Source of the DNA: Acidimicrobiaceae bacterium
Lineage (GTDB): Bacteria; Actinomycetota; Acidimicrobiia; Acidimicrobiales; Ilumatobacteraceae
Length of the DNA: 45,078 nucleotides
Direction of reading: 5' to 3'
NCBI GenBank assembly: GCA_012269985.1
Contig: JAAXJF010000018.1
Coordinates: 1 to 45,078 of the forward strand
Part shown: piece after piece, positions 9,431 to 17,276 of the stretch
How positions within the stretch are numbered: position 1 is the first letter of the stretch
How the letters are laid out: each line of letters begins with the position of its first letter
The notes under the pieces: generated by a model
The model's database searches: none
What the model was told of the DNA's origin: nothing
Seen by the model: only the letters and a program-made list of their open reading frames with translations
Translations under genes and position numbers: made by a program

Positions 9431-9504
9431 GGGCGCGTAGCTCAGTTGGTTAGAGCGCCACCATGACACGGTGGAGGTCCCGGGTTCGAGTCCCGTCGTG
9501 CCCA
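9431..9504 (+). tRNA. tRNA-Val (anticodon GAC)
   Basis: A full cloverleaf can be folded by hand: a 7-bp acceptor (GGGCGCG with CGTGCCC, one G-T pair), D stem GCTC/GAGC with a GG-containing loop, and anticodon stem CCACC/GGTGG enclosing the loop ATGACAC, with GAC at 9465-9467. A 5-nt variable loop and a T arm with loop TTCGAGT follow. The outermost T-stem pair (9480/9496) is a C-T mismatch; the other four pair. The discriminator is A at 9504 and no CCA is encoded. It decodes GUC/GUU. Confidence 0.95.
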
Positions 9505-9894
9505 CTCTTCGAGAGTGAACAGCGCTTTTTCGCTCACTTCGTTCCTACGCTGCGAAGCGGCGCGTGCCAAACGAACTGCAGTGCGGCGACCCCCAGCGTG
9601 GTTACCACCAAAGCAGCACACATCCTGATGCCGACGTTTAGTTGCCCGAGACCATCTGCAACGACGACCGTTGTTACTGCTGGCGTAGCGGGTACCACAT
9701 AGAGCACGGAGTCGTGTTGAAAGACCTGAGGCATCTCACCGGCGAGGACATTTACGAATCACTCCGGCTCCGGTTGCTGTGGAGACGGCTACATCGCAGA
9801 AGTCGAGCACGCGGAGGACTGCTACCCGAGAAAATCGCATGAGGGGAGACGCAATACGAGTGGTAAGCGTTCAACCTGAGTTTGAAACATCACC
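9505..9894. other. Gene-poor gap after tRNA-Val with a possible small-gene remnant
   Basis: Just after the tRNA, a small hairpin (CACTCT-TCG-AGAGTG, 9504-9518) is followed shortly by a T run, a possible weak terminator. From about 9640 to 9880 no frame gives a convincing intact gene. One plus frame (9642-9842) contains CNDDRCYC followed by HLTGEDIYESL, and a second plus frame from about 9750 contains SGSGCCGDGYIAEVEHAEDC, which reads like a continuation after a frameshift. I do not recognise a family. It may be a decayed Cys-rich small gene or chance. Confidence 0.3.
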
Positions 9895-9921
9895 ATGAGT
9901 GAGGGCGCTACAGTCTCAGAA

Positions 9922-10485
9922 ATGAGCGACATACCGCCACCACCACCGCCGCCACCGCCCGTGATGCCACAGCACAGTGGACAAGAATCGTGGTCAAGTG
10001 ACATCTCCGGCCGCGCTGGGTTCGGGGCACGGCTGGGCGCGTATCTCTTAGATTTCGTTTTATACGGCTTCGTGCTGGCCGTTCCCGTCATCGCTGGAGC
10101 CTTGGTCATTCTCGTGCCGATTGCGAGCAACTGTGCTTCGGTGCCAGGCTCAGATGAGATCGTTTGTCCGCCCGGCGTGCCATCGGGGTCATCAGTTGCG
10201 GCCGGGGTCGCTCTTATCGTCCTCGGAATCTTGGGCGTGATCTTTATCTACGTCAGGGCAGAAGGCAAAACCGGGCAAACCTGGGGCCGGAAAATCGTTG
10301 GCGTCAAGGTGGTACGAGTTGCTGATGGGCAACCGCCGGGCTTTTGGCGAGCCTTTGGCCGGGAGCTGTTTGGCAACGTCATCTCAGGTCAAATTCTCTA
10401 TCTCGGTTACCTCTGGATGATTTGGGATAAAGACCGCCAAACCTGGCATGACAAAGTGGCGGGAACCATTGTCGTGAAGGTCTGA
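9922..10485 (+). CDS. RDD family membrane protein
   Basis: The protein is 187 residues from the ATG at 9922. An in-frame ATG at 9895 would add 9 residues, but the TACAGT hexamer 7 nt before 9922 fits a leaderless start there. After a proline-rich N-terminus (nine consecutive prolines) come the RDD-domain hallmarks: GARLGAYLLDFVLYG with the Arg and Asp of the first helix, QTWGRKIVGVKVVR, and a final helix ending WDKDRQTWHDKVAGTIVV. About three membrane segments are visible. RDD proteins are mostly uncharacterised; some act in ion/proton exchange or with other membrane proteins. It precedes the liv transporter genes by 70 nt, with no clear functional link. Confidence 0.8.
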   Translation: MSDIPPPPPPPPPVMPQHSGQESWSSDISGRAGFGARLGAYLLDFVLYGFVLAVPVIAGALVILVPIASNCASVPGSDEIVCPPGVPSGSSVAAGVALIVLGILGVIFIYVRAEGKTGQTWGRKIVGVKVVRVADGQPPGFWRAFGRELFGNVISGQILYLGYLWMIWDKDRQTWHDKVAGTIVVKV

Positions 10486-10517
10486 CCCCAGTTAGCAGTG
10501 TTGATTGTTCGGTATGA

Positions 10518-10546
10518 GTGACCTCGTCTGCAATCCGAGATAGCCT
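10518..10546 (+). promoter_or_regulatory. Candidate leaderless promoter for livH
   Basis: GTGACC (10518-10523), a 17-nt spacer and TAGCCT (10541-10546) lie 9 nt before the livH ATG, placing the predicted transcript start at or within a few bases of the start codon. No Shine-Dalgarno is present. The same TAGCCT-N9-ATG arrangement precedes the gene at 19943. Confidence 0.4.
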
Positions 10547-10555
10547 GACGCCCCG

Positions 10556-11878
10556 ATGGGTGGTGTTCAATTGATGACAGCCTTCACTGGCGTGCGCCGA
10601 CGCGCAATGGCGCTTGTACTCGTTTTTTTCGTGCTCGTCGGGCTGGGTGCGGGGGCTTCTGTCTCCGCTCAAGAGTCTGGCGGAGAAGTAAAGGGAAACC
10701 TTGTTCAGAGGGATGATGACGGTGAGCGAGTAGGCGTCCCAGGGGTGATCTTCCGAGCATTTAATGACTCTGGTGCCGAGGTGTCGTCAACAACGACTGC
10801 TGAAGATGGCTCCTGGTCAATGATCGTGCCAGAGGGCTCGTATGACATTCTTCTCGACGTCGAGACGCTGCCAGATGGCGTTTCGCTCCGAAATCCCGAC
10901 AAGAACCCGGCATCAGTGACGCTGATCGATGGTTCGTCAAAGTCGACATTGTTCCCGCTTGGTGAAGCCGAGGCAAGTTCGGCGGGTGGCAACACTGTTG
11001 TTCAGTTGATGGTTGACGGGTTGAAACTTGGGCTCATCATCGCGATGTGTGCCATCGGGCTTTCTCTCATTTACGGAACGACTGGCCTCACGAACTTTGC
11101 TCACGGTGAATCGGTGACCTTTGGCGCTGTGATGGCATACCTATTGAACAATGCTGGGGTGTTTGGCGTTCGGCTTCACTTGATTCCAGCGACGGTCATC
11201 GTCATACTCATTTGCGGAGGTGCGGGTGGGCTGTTCAACCGCACGGTGTGGCGGCCAATGCGTCGTCGAGGCGCAAGTTTGGTTGCAGCCCTCGTGGTTT
11301 CGATCGGGTTTTCGATCTTCTTCAGATACGTCATTTTGTTCATCTTCAGCGGCCGAGCGAAACGCCTGCGTGATTACCAGATTCAAGAACAATGGGATCT
11401 GGGCTTGTTCCGACTTGCACCAAAAGACCTCGTATTGATGATCATTTCGGTTTCGGTGCTTGTCGGAGTCGCATCAGCATTGCAATTCACACGTATGGGC
11501 AAAGCAATGCGCGCCGTGTCAGATAACCGTGACCTCGCTGAATCGACCGGTATCGACGTCGAGCGTGTGATTTCAATGGTGTGGATATTCGGCAGTGCCC
11601 TCGCAGGGCTCGGAGGAGTCTTGTTTGGTCTTACCGAATCAATCAACTGGGAAATGGGCTTCCGAATCTTGCTATTGATGTTCGCAGGTGTGACCCTTGG
11701 TGGGCTCGGAACTGCGTATGGCGCTCTATTCGGGAGCATCATTGTTGGCCTGTTCATCCAGTTGTCAACACTTGTCATTCCAACAGACATGAAGAACGTC
11801 GGAGCACTTCTCATGTTGATTGTCATCTTGCTGATTCGGCCACAAGGTCTCTTTGGCCGTCGAGAGCGGATTGGATAG
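10556..11878 (+). CDS. livH: LivH-type ABC permease with N-terminal secreted beta-sandwich-like domain
   Basis: At 440 residues this is about 150 longer than a normal LivH. Residues about 18-38 form a signal peptide with a plausible cleavage after SVSA. Residues about 43-135 look like a carboxypeptidase-regulatory or CnaB-like extracellular domain: VPGVIFRAFNDSGAEVSSTT, then AEDGSWSMIVPEGSYDI. The LivH permease starts near residue 147 with the membrane helices and the family motif YGTTGLTNFAHGE, and includes the EAA-like segment AMRAVSDNRDLAESTGID and the C-terminal LLIRPQGLFGRR. It forms the channel with LivM for import of branched-chain amino acids or similar amides. ATGs at 10556 and 10574 are both possible starts. 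Confidence 0.9.
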   Translation: MGGVQLMTAFTGVRRRAMALVLVFFVLVGLGAGASVSAQESGGEVKGNLVQRDDDGERVGVPGVIFRAFNDSGAEVSSTTTAEDGSWSMIVPEGSYDILLDVETLPDGVSLRNPDKNPASVTLIDGSSKSTLFPLGEAEASSAGGNTVVQLMVDGLKLGLIIAMCAIGLSLIYGTTGLTNFAHGESVTFGAVMAYLLNNAGVFGVRLHLIPATVIVILICGGAGGLFNRTVWRPMRRRGASLVAALVVSIGFSIFFRYVILFIFSGRAKRLRDYQIQEQWDLGLFRLAPKDLVLMIISVSVLVGVASALQFTRMGKAMRAVSDNRDLAESTGIDVERVISMVWIFGSALAGLGGVLFGLTESINWEMGFRILLLMFAGVTLGGLGTAYGALFGSIIVGLFIQLSTLVIPTDMKNVGALLMLIVILLIRPQGLFGRRERIG

Positions 11879-11890
11879 GAGGGAACGTAA

Positions 11891-12883
11891 ATGGATTGGG
11901 GAGCAATCATCCAGAACTCGTTCCGCGGGTTCATCGGGGAGCCGTTTATCTATTTCTCGTTGGCCGCCATGGGTCTCAACATGCACTACGGCTACACCGG
12001 CCTGTTGAACTTTGGTCAAGCAGTATTTATGGCAGCCGGCGCCTACGGCCTTTCGATGGCTGTCGTCACACTTGGGCTCAACTTCTGGTGGGGCCTGCTT
12101 CTTGGCATCGTGATTTTTCCGCTGCTGCTAGCGCTCATTATGGGTGTACCAACGCTGCGGTTGCGTGCGGACTATCTCGCCATCGTCACCATTGCAGCAA
12201 GTGAAATGTTCCGCATCATCGCCCGTTCACCTTCTCTCGACCGCTGGACAGGGTCATCTGACGGTTTGACCGCATTTGCGAACAGGTTTTACGACTTCAA
12301 CCCGTTTGACAAACAAAAACGCTATTTCTTTGGGTTATTCATCGGTAACCAGATGTGGGTTGTACTTATCGGGTGGATCGTTCTTTCGATCGTGGTGCTT
12401 ATCGTTTGGATGACGATGCGCAGCCCGTGGGGTCGTGTTCTTCGAGCAATTCGAGAAGATGAAGATGCAGCCCGAAGCCTCGGAAAGAACGCGTATTGGT
12501 TCAAAATGCAGTCGCTCATTATCGGCGGCATGTTCGGCGCCCTAGGTGGCATGTTCCGTGCGATCGGCACCCAGTCAGCCCAGCCTCAAAACTTCATCAC
12601 CGATGTCACCTTCTTTGCTTGGGTGGCACTCATTTTGGGAGGTGCGGCGAAGGTCGGTGGGCCAATCGCTGGAGCCGCCATCCTCTACGGCATCTTGAAC
12701 TTCACCGATGTGCTTCTGCGACAACTCGTTGAGAATGGCTATATGCCAGAAGCCATTATGGACGGCACTCAGGTCGGTCAAGTCCGGTTCATGATGATCG
12801 GTCTCGGTCTCATTTTGTTGGCGATCTACCGACCTCAAGGAATTTTCGGAACCAAAGAGGAGATGGCGCTCGATGACCGCTGA
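11891..12883 (+). CDS. livM: LivM-type ABC permease (branched-chain amino acid importer)
   Basis: This 330-residue polytopic protein has about 9-10 hydrophobic segments. It shows the LivM signatures GLNMHYGYTGLLNFGQAVFMAAGAY near the N-terminus, the cytosolic EAA-like loop RSPWGRVLRAIREDEDAARSLGKN that contacts the ATPases, and a C-terminal YRPQGIFG. A strong Shine-Dalgarno (AGGAGGG) sits about 9 nt before the ATG. It partners LivH in the membrane pore. The 3' end overlaps livG by 11 nt, consistent with one operon. Confidence 0.95.
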   Translation: MDWGAIIQNSFRGFIGEPFIYFSLAAMGLNMHYGYTGLLNFGQAVFMAAGAYGLSMAVVTLGLNFWWGLLLGIVIFPLLLALIMGVPTLRLRADYLAIVTIAASEMFRIIARSPSLDRWTGSSDGLTAFANRFYDFNPFDKQKRYFFGLFIGNQMWVVLIGWIVLSIVVLIVWMTMRSPWGRVLRAIREDEDAARSLGKNAYWFKMQSLIIGGMFGALGGMFRAIGTQSAQPQNFITDVTFFAWVALILGGAAKVGGPIAGAAILYGILNFTDVLLRQLVENGYMPEAIMDGTQVGQVRFMMIGLGLILLAIYRPQGIFGTKEEMALDDR

Positions 12884-13730
12884 ACCGTCCACCGCCCAGG
12901 AGCTCTTCGATGGCGTCCCTTACGAACCAGGCGCTGCGAAGAATGACCCAATTCTCGTCGCCGACAATGTTCGGCGTGCGTTTGGTGGTCTCGTCGCTGT
13001 TGATGTCGAGCACCTTGAGGTGCAGCTCGGAGCGATCACTGCGCTCATCGGCCCGAACGGCGCCGGCACGACCACGTTCTGCAATCTGTTGACAAATTTT
13101 GATGAGCCCGATACGGGAGATCGACTTTTCGAGGGAAACGACCTCTTGGGGGTGTCGGCGTACAAGGTTGCGAACCTTGGCATGGTGCGCACCTTCCAGT
13201 TGACGAAATCGCTGTCGAAGATGACGGTGATTGACAACATGCGACTTGGCGGAACCGAACAGGCCGGAGAATCGTTCTTCAGAGCACTGTTGCCATTCTT
13301 GTGGCGTCGCCAAGAAGCCGAAATTACTCAGCGTGCTGATGCATTGCTTGAACGATTCAAACTCAGCCATATGCGCGATGAGTTCGCTGGCACGCTCTCG
13401 GGCGGCCAACGGAAGTTGCTCGAAATGGCGAGAGCTCTGATGGTGCGGCCAAATATGGTGATGCTTGATGAGCCGATGGCTGGAGTGAACCCCGCTCTCA
13501 AACAGTCGCTTCTTGATCACGTAACAGGCCTTCGTGACGAAGGAATGACCGTGTTATTCGTCGAGCACGACATGGACATGGTGCAAGAAATCAGCGACTG
13601 GGTTGTCGTGATGGCCGAGGGCAGAATTATTGCGGAAGGACCACCGGAGTCGATCGCATCTAACCAAGCGGTGGTCGACGCTTATCTCGGATCGCACCAT
13701 GACTCCGCTCTTGATTTGGAGGCTGACTGA
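12873..13730 (+). CDS. livG: LivG-type ABC transporter ATPase with altered Walker A
   Basis: This 285-residue ATPase has a longer-than-usual N-terminus (about 25 extra residues). The signature LSGGQ (175-179), Walker B MVMLDE (195-200) and H-loop His232 are intact, and the LivG-type family regions are easily recognised. Walker A reads GPNGAGTTT (60-68): the invariant Lys is Thr at residue 66, codon ACG at 13068-13070, one base from AAG. Loss of this Lys normally abolishes nucleotide hydrolysis, so either the subunit is catalytically degenerate or the base is wrong. A GAGGAG lies about 9 nt before the ATG. It overlaps livM at the start and livF by 1 nt (TGATG). Confidence 0.93.
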   Translation: MTAEPSTAQELFDGVPYEPGAAKNDPILVADNVRRAFGGLVAVDVEHLEVQLGAITALIGPNGAGTTTFCNLLTNFDEPDTGDRLFEGNDLLGVSAYKVANLGMVRTFQLTKSLSKMTVIDNMRLGGTEQAGESFFRALLPFLWRRQEAEITQRADALLERFKLSHMRDEFAGTLSGGQRKLLEMARALMVRPNMVMLDEPMAGVNPALKQSLLDHVTGLRDEGMTVLFVEHDMDMVQEISDWVVVMAEGRIIAEGPPESIASNQAVVDAYLGSHHDSALDLEAD

Positions 13731-14470
13731 TGACTGAGAAGACGCCGCTCCTTGTTGCTGACGGACTCGATGCAGGCTACTTACCCGGAATCAACATTCT
13801 GAACGACTGCTCCCTCAAGCTCTTCGAGGGAGAACTGGTGGGAATTGTTGGTCCAAACGGCGCGGGAAAATCGACTCTTGTGAAGGCAATGTTTGGTCTC
13901 GTCAACATTCGTAAGGGCAGCGTGCAGTTGCGTGGTGAAGAGATCACGAATATGAAGGCGCACTCCCTTGTCAGCCGCGGAATCGGTTATGTGCCGCAGA
14001 CAAATAATGTGTTTCCCTCTTTGACGATTGAAGAAAACCTTGAAATGGGTACCTTCATCGATCCTTCGCGTTTCGCCGAACGCCTCGAAGTTGTAGGGGA
14101 GATGTTTCCGAAACTGATTGATCGCCGTGATCAACGTGCTGGTTCTCTCTCAGGAGGCGAACGCCAAATGCTTGCAATGGGCCGTGCGCTCATGCTTGAC
14201 CCATCGGTGTTGCTGCTCGATGAGCCCTCGGCTGGTCTGTCACCGGCGCTACAAGACGAAGTGTTTGTCCGCTGTCACAAGATCAATCGTGCAGGAGTTT
14301 CGATCGTGATGGTTGAGCAGAATGCTTCGCGCTGTCTGCAGATTTGTCATCGTGGCTACGTTCTCGACCAAGGAACCAACGCCTACACCGGGACTGGCCG
14401 AGATCTTCTCACCGACCCGAAGGTGATCGAGTTGTACCTCGGCACTTTGGTGAAGTCACACCAAGACTGA
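13730..14470 (+). CDS. livF: LivF-type ABC transporter ATPase
   Basis: This 246-residue ATPase has an intact Walker A GPNGAGKS (41-48), signature LSGGE (140-144), Walker B VLLLDE (160-165) and the LivF-type VEQNA in place of the usual H-loop histidine. It pairs with LivG under the LivHM pore and energises import. The start ATG shares its A with the livG TGA stop, indicating translational coupling. It is the last gene of the plus-strand liv operon; the receptor gene livK converges on it about 300 nt away. Confidence 0.96.
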   Translation: MTEKTPLLVADGLDAGYLPGINILNDCSLKLFEGELVGIVGPNGAGKSTLVKAMFGLVNIRKGSVQLRGEEITNMKAHSLVSRGIGYVPQTNNVFPSLTIEENLEMGTFIDPSRFAERLEVVGEMFPKLIDRRDQRAGSLSGGERQMLAMGRALMLDPSVLLLDEPSAGLSPALQDEVFVRCHKINRAGVSIVMVEQNASRCLQICHRGYVLDQGTNAYTGTGRDLLTDPKVIELYLGTLVKSHQD

Positions 14471-14710
14471 TTCCGAAGTCTCTAACCGTCATTGTCGTGG
14501 CTCGGATTGAGAGCCGCGCATAGCGGCACCTACTTGCGAATTTTCGGTGTCGATTAGGTTCTGTATAACTGCCACATACGCCGCATTGCTAAATGTGACC
14601 CGTCCGATCTCTGGCACTCTCGACGCTTGGTGAAGGCGCTACGTACTCCTTTGATATTGGCCGCGTGGGCCATCTCATCAGGGTGTGGTGAAACAGATCT
14701 CGATACGCGA

Positions 14711-14738
14711 ATGAGCCCCGGGTTTCCCCGGGGCTCAT
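14711..14738. terminator. Strong bidirectional hairpin between livF and livK
   Basis: A perfect 12-bp stem (ATGAGCCCCGGG/CCCGGGGCTCAT) with a 4-nt loop lies 33 nt beyond the livK stop and in the gap after livF. There is no long T run on either side, but its position between convergent genes and its stability make it a likely shared terminator. I see no gene in the rest of the 14471-14771 gap. Confidence 0.75.
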
Positions 14739-14771
14739 CACAATGTTGTTCAGTTATGACTGATCAGTTGA

Positions 14772-16067
14772 TCAGATCTTGCCGAAGATGATGTCGACAA
14801 CTTCGAGCGTGCCTTCTGCATTGAATTCCTTGATGAGGATCGATGCTTCTGAAGGCTCACCTGCGTCGATGAATTCCAGCGGACCGGAAACGCCGTCGTA
14901 GTCGATGTCACCACCGTCAGCGAGGATTGCTGCGCAACCAGCGAAGGTTGTGCACTTCTCGCCGCCACGAGTGACGTCGTTGATCTGGGCGCCAACTGCG
15001 ACACCGTCATCGTCGCCAGCTGCGATTGCCGCGAGAGCGATCACGATAGCTGCGTCGTACGACTCACCTGAGTAGGCGAAGTCTTGAAGGTCAGGGTCAA
15101 CCTCGAGGAGGCGAGCGATGAACTCTTCATTGACTTCAATGTCGACACCAGGAACGGTTCCTCGCATGCCTGCAACGACACCTGGGTCGTCGAATGCCTG
15201 GGCGAGAGCGTTACCCATGTTGCCATCTGATCCGTACAGCATCTTGTCGGCTGGGCCTGCGCCTGCCTCGATGAGTCCGGTGAGGATCTTTGAGGTCTCA
15301 TCGAAACCGATGATGACGATTGCGTCTGGGTCGGCTTCGACTGCAGCTGAAACTTCAGCGTCAAAGTTCTCTGCCTGTGGGTCGTAGATGACCTCGTAGA
15401 CGATTTCGCCACCCGCATCGGTGTACGGAGCTGAGGTGTACTCAAAAAGGCCGGTGCCGTATGAGTCGTTCATGACGATGAATGCTGCAGTAAGAGCACC
15501 ATCGCCAATCATCAGGTCAGCGAGCGCTGCACCCTGAACGACGTCGGACGGAGCCGAACGGAAGTAGAGGCCATTGTCTGCATAGTCAGTGAATGCAGGC
15601 GAGGTGTTGGCCGGTGAGAACTGAATCTTGCCAGCGTTGGTGATCTTGTCGATGACGGTCAGCGACACACCTGAAGATGCGGCACCGATGAATGCGTCAA
15701 CGTCCTCTGCGAGCAGACGGTCACCGGTTGCGTTTGCAACGTCGCCATTGTCACCAGAGTCACCTGGAAGCCACTCGACGTCAGCGCCATTGACGCCGCC
15801 AGCGGCGTTAATTTCCGCAACAGCGAGCTCGACACCAGCGAATTCGGGTGGTCCGAGGAATGCAAGGTTGCCGGTCTCAGGCAGCAAGCCGCCAAGACGG
15901 AGCACTCCGTCGCCGGCTGTCTCTGCAGCAGGCTCTTCAGCAGGTTCTTCTGCGGCTGGCTCTTCAGCTGGCTCTTCGGCTGCGTCGTCACTGCCACCAC
16001 AGGCGCCAGCTACGAGAGCGAGACCAACAACGAGCGCACCGAAATTACGTGCACGGGTCTTAATCAT
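14772..16067 (-). CDS. livK: Branched-chain amino acid-type substrate-binding lipoprotein
   Basis: This 431-residue type I periplasmic-binding-fold protein has a lipoprotein signal peptide ending in the lipobox VAGAC (Cys about residue 23). A low-complexity acidic linker follows, made of repeated EEPA/AEEPAEEPAAE units (about residues 31-48), that should hold the receptor away from the membrane. The mature domain starts VLRLGGLLPETGNLAFLGPPEFAG and has the LivK/Peripla_BP_6 pattern VELAVAEINAAGGVNG. It should bind an amino acid or amide and feed LivHMGF, although it lies convergent to that operon. A GGGGGAGG Shine-Dalgarno precedes the ATG. Confidence 0.93.
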   Translation of the reverse strand: MIKTRARNFGALVVGLALVAGACGGSDDAAEEPAEEPAAEEPAEEPAAETAGDGVLRLGGLLPETGNLAFLGPPEFAGVELAVAEINAAGGVNGADVEWLPGDSGDNGDVANATGDRLLAEDVDAFIGAASSGVSLTVIDKITNAGKIQFSPANTSPAFTDYADNGLYFRSAPSDVVQGAALADLMIGDGALTAAFIVMNDSYGTGLFEYTSAPYTDAGGEIVYEVIYDPQAENFDAEVSAAVEADPDAIVIIGFDETSKILTGLIEAGAGPADKMLYGSDGNMGNALAQAFDDPGVVAGMRGTVPGVDIEVNEEFIARLLEVDPDLQDFAYSGESYDAAIVIALAAIAAGDDDGVAVGAQINDVTRGGEKCTTFAGCAAILADGGDIDYDGVSGPLEFIDAGEPSEASILIKEFNAEGTLEVVDIIFGKI

Positions 16068-16092
16068 TGGGTTGTTTCCTCCCCCTATCGGT

Positions 16093-16112
16093 CTAGGGCG
16101 GGATTGCCCTAG
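16093..16112 (-). promoter_or_regulatory. Hairpin in the livK leader
   Basis: A 7-bp stem (CTAGGGC/GCCCTAG) with a 6-nt loop lies 26 nt upstream of the livK start, between the predicted promoter and the Shine-Dalgarno. It may stabilise the abundant receptor mRNA or be a regulatory element; sequence alone does not decide. Confidence 0.35.
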
Positions 16113-16128
16113 TTGTTAGGTGAGGTAA

Positions 16129-16157
16129 ATGCTACGGCCTCAGTGGCTGGGAGACAA
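16129..16157 (-). promoter_or_regulatory. Candidate livK promoter
   Basis: On the minus strand TTGTCT, a 17-nt spacer and TAGCAT lie in the 218-nt gap between qor and livK. This predicts a start near 16122 and a leader of about 55 nt. The spacing is optimal and both boxes match four of six consensus positions or better. Confidence 0.4.
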
Positions 16158-16285
16158 TTCTTTGTGCGAATCTCAAAAACTCAAATTTGGTTCCTTAATA
16201 CACCGTTGCAGCGTCGGAGGATTGTTGCAGGTGTTTCCGGTGTTTCAGCGAGCATTTCAGGCCCTACGAATGCAGGGTGGACGAC

Positions 16286-17263
16286 TTACTCGCCGTTCAC
16301 TTCGAACAGCACTTTCGCTGTTGCCGTTCGATCATCAAGAGACCTAAATGCTTCGACTGCATCGTCGAACGGGAAGATTCTGCCAATGGGAGGAGCGACC
16401 GCCCCCGACCTTACGAGAGGGACAAGCCGAGCGTGAATATCCCGTGCAAGCGCAGGGTCCGCAGCGATGGCTTCACCCCAAGCTGCGCCAACAATGCTGA
16501 CGTTTCGAAGGAGGAGACGGTTAACTTTGATTGTTGGAATGTCGCCGGCTGCGAATCCGACAACGACAAGACGACCTGATCGTGCGAGCGCTCGAACGCC
16601 GTCGAGGAAGCGATCGCCACCGACAGGGTCATAGGTCATATCGACCCCGCGTCCTCCGGTGAGCTTGAGAACCTCGTCTTTCCACGCATTGCTAACGAGT
16701 ACCGTGTGATCTGCGCCAGCTGCTGAAGCAACCTCGGCTTTTTCTTCTGTGGAGACAAGACCGATCACTGGTCCGGCTCCGATTCCTTTTGCGACTTGAA
16801 TGGCAGAAGTCCCAACACCCCCGGCGGCACCTAGAACGAGAACAGATTCTCCAGCCTTCAGGCCCCCGCGGTCGACGAGACAGAACATTGCCGTTTGATA
16901 ATTAAGTACAAATGCAGCCCCTTCGGCGAGTGACATTTCGTCAGGCAGTTTGAACACCTGGTCAGGGTGCCCGGCGACGACCTCGGCATGGCAGGTGCTA
17001 CCCCACACCGCAACGCGATCGCCGGCGGAGACGCCTGAACCCTCGGGGGCTGATCGTACGACGCCAGATGCCTCAACACCGGGAATGAACGGGGGCTCAG
17101 GTCGAATTTGGTACATACCTTTCGTCTGTAAAAGGTCGGGAAACGACACCCCAGCGTACGCAACGTCGATGATGATCGAACGACCATCATCTTCAGGTTC
17201 TGGTCGTTCGACAATGGCAAGCCCGTCAGGGCCGGAAAGGGATTGAACTTCAAGTGCACGCAT
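16286..17263 (-). CDS. Zinc-independent quinone oxidoreductase (MDR family)
   Basis: This 325-residue medium-chain dehydrogenase/reductase lacks the zinc-ligand cluster. It has an N-terminal GroES-like domain (FPDLLQTKGMYQIRPEPPFIPG with GVEASGVV) and a Rossmann domain with the NADPH motif VLVLGAAGGVGTSAIQVAKG around residues 140-160. The C-terminal segment DDAVEAFRSLDDRTATAKV is typical of NADPH:quinone reductases and enoyl reductase-like members. The exact substrate is unknown. The ATG has an AGAGGTAACC Shine-Dalgarno and is 13 nt downstream of the interrupted monooxygenase, so the two were probably cotranscribed. Confidence 0.88.
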   Translation of the reverse strand: MRALEVQSLSGPDGLAIVERPEPEDDGRSIIIDVAYAGVSFPDLLQTKGMYQIRPEPPFIPGVEASGVVRSAPEGSGVSAGDRVAVWGSTCHAEVVAGHPDQVFKLPDEMSLAEGAAFVLNYQTAMFCLVDRGGLKAGESVLVLGAAGGVGTSAIQVAKGIGAGPVIGLVSTEEKAEVASAAGADHTVLVSNAWKDEVLKLTGGRGVDMTYDPVGGDRFLDGVRALARSGRLVVVGFAAGDIPTIKVNRLLLRNVSIVGAAWGEAIAADPALARDIHARLVPLVRSGAVAPPIGRIFPFDDAVEAFRSLDDRTATAKVLFEVNGE

Positions 17264-17276
17264 GGTTACCTCTCAA

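Noticed and set aside
9480-9496. tRNA-Val considered a pseudo-tRNA because of a T-stem mismatch
   Set aside because: Only the outermost T-stem pair is affected; all other stems, the anticodon loop and the invariant TTC and A positions are sound.
15910-16000. Repeat array in livK considered as a tandem repeat element or CRISPR
   Set aside because: The repetition is in-frame codons for an acidic EEPA linker in a lipoprotein; there are no regular direct repeats with unique spacers.
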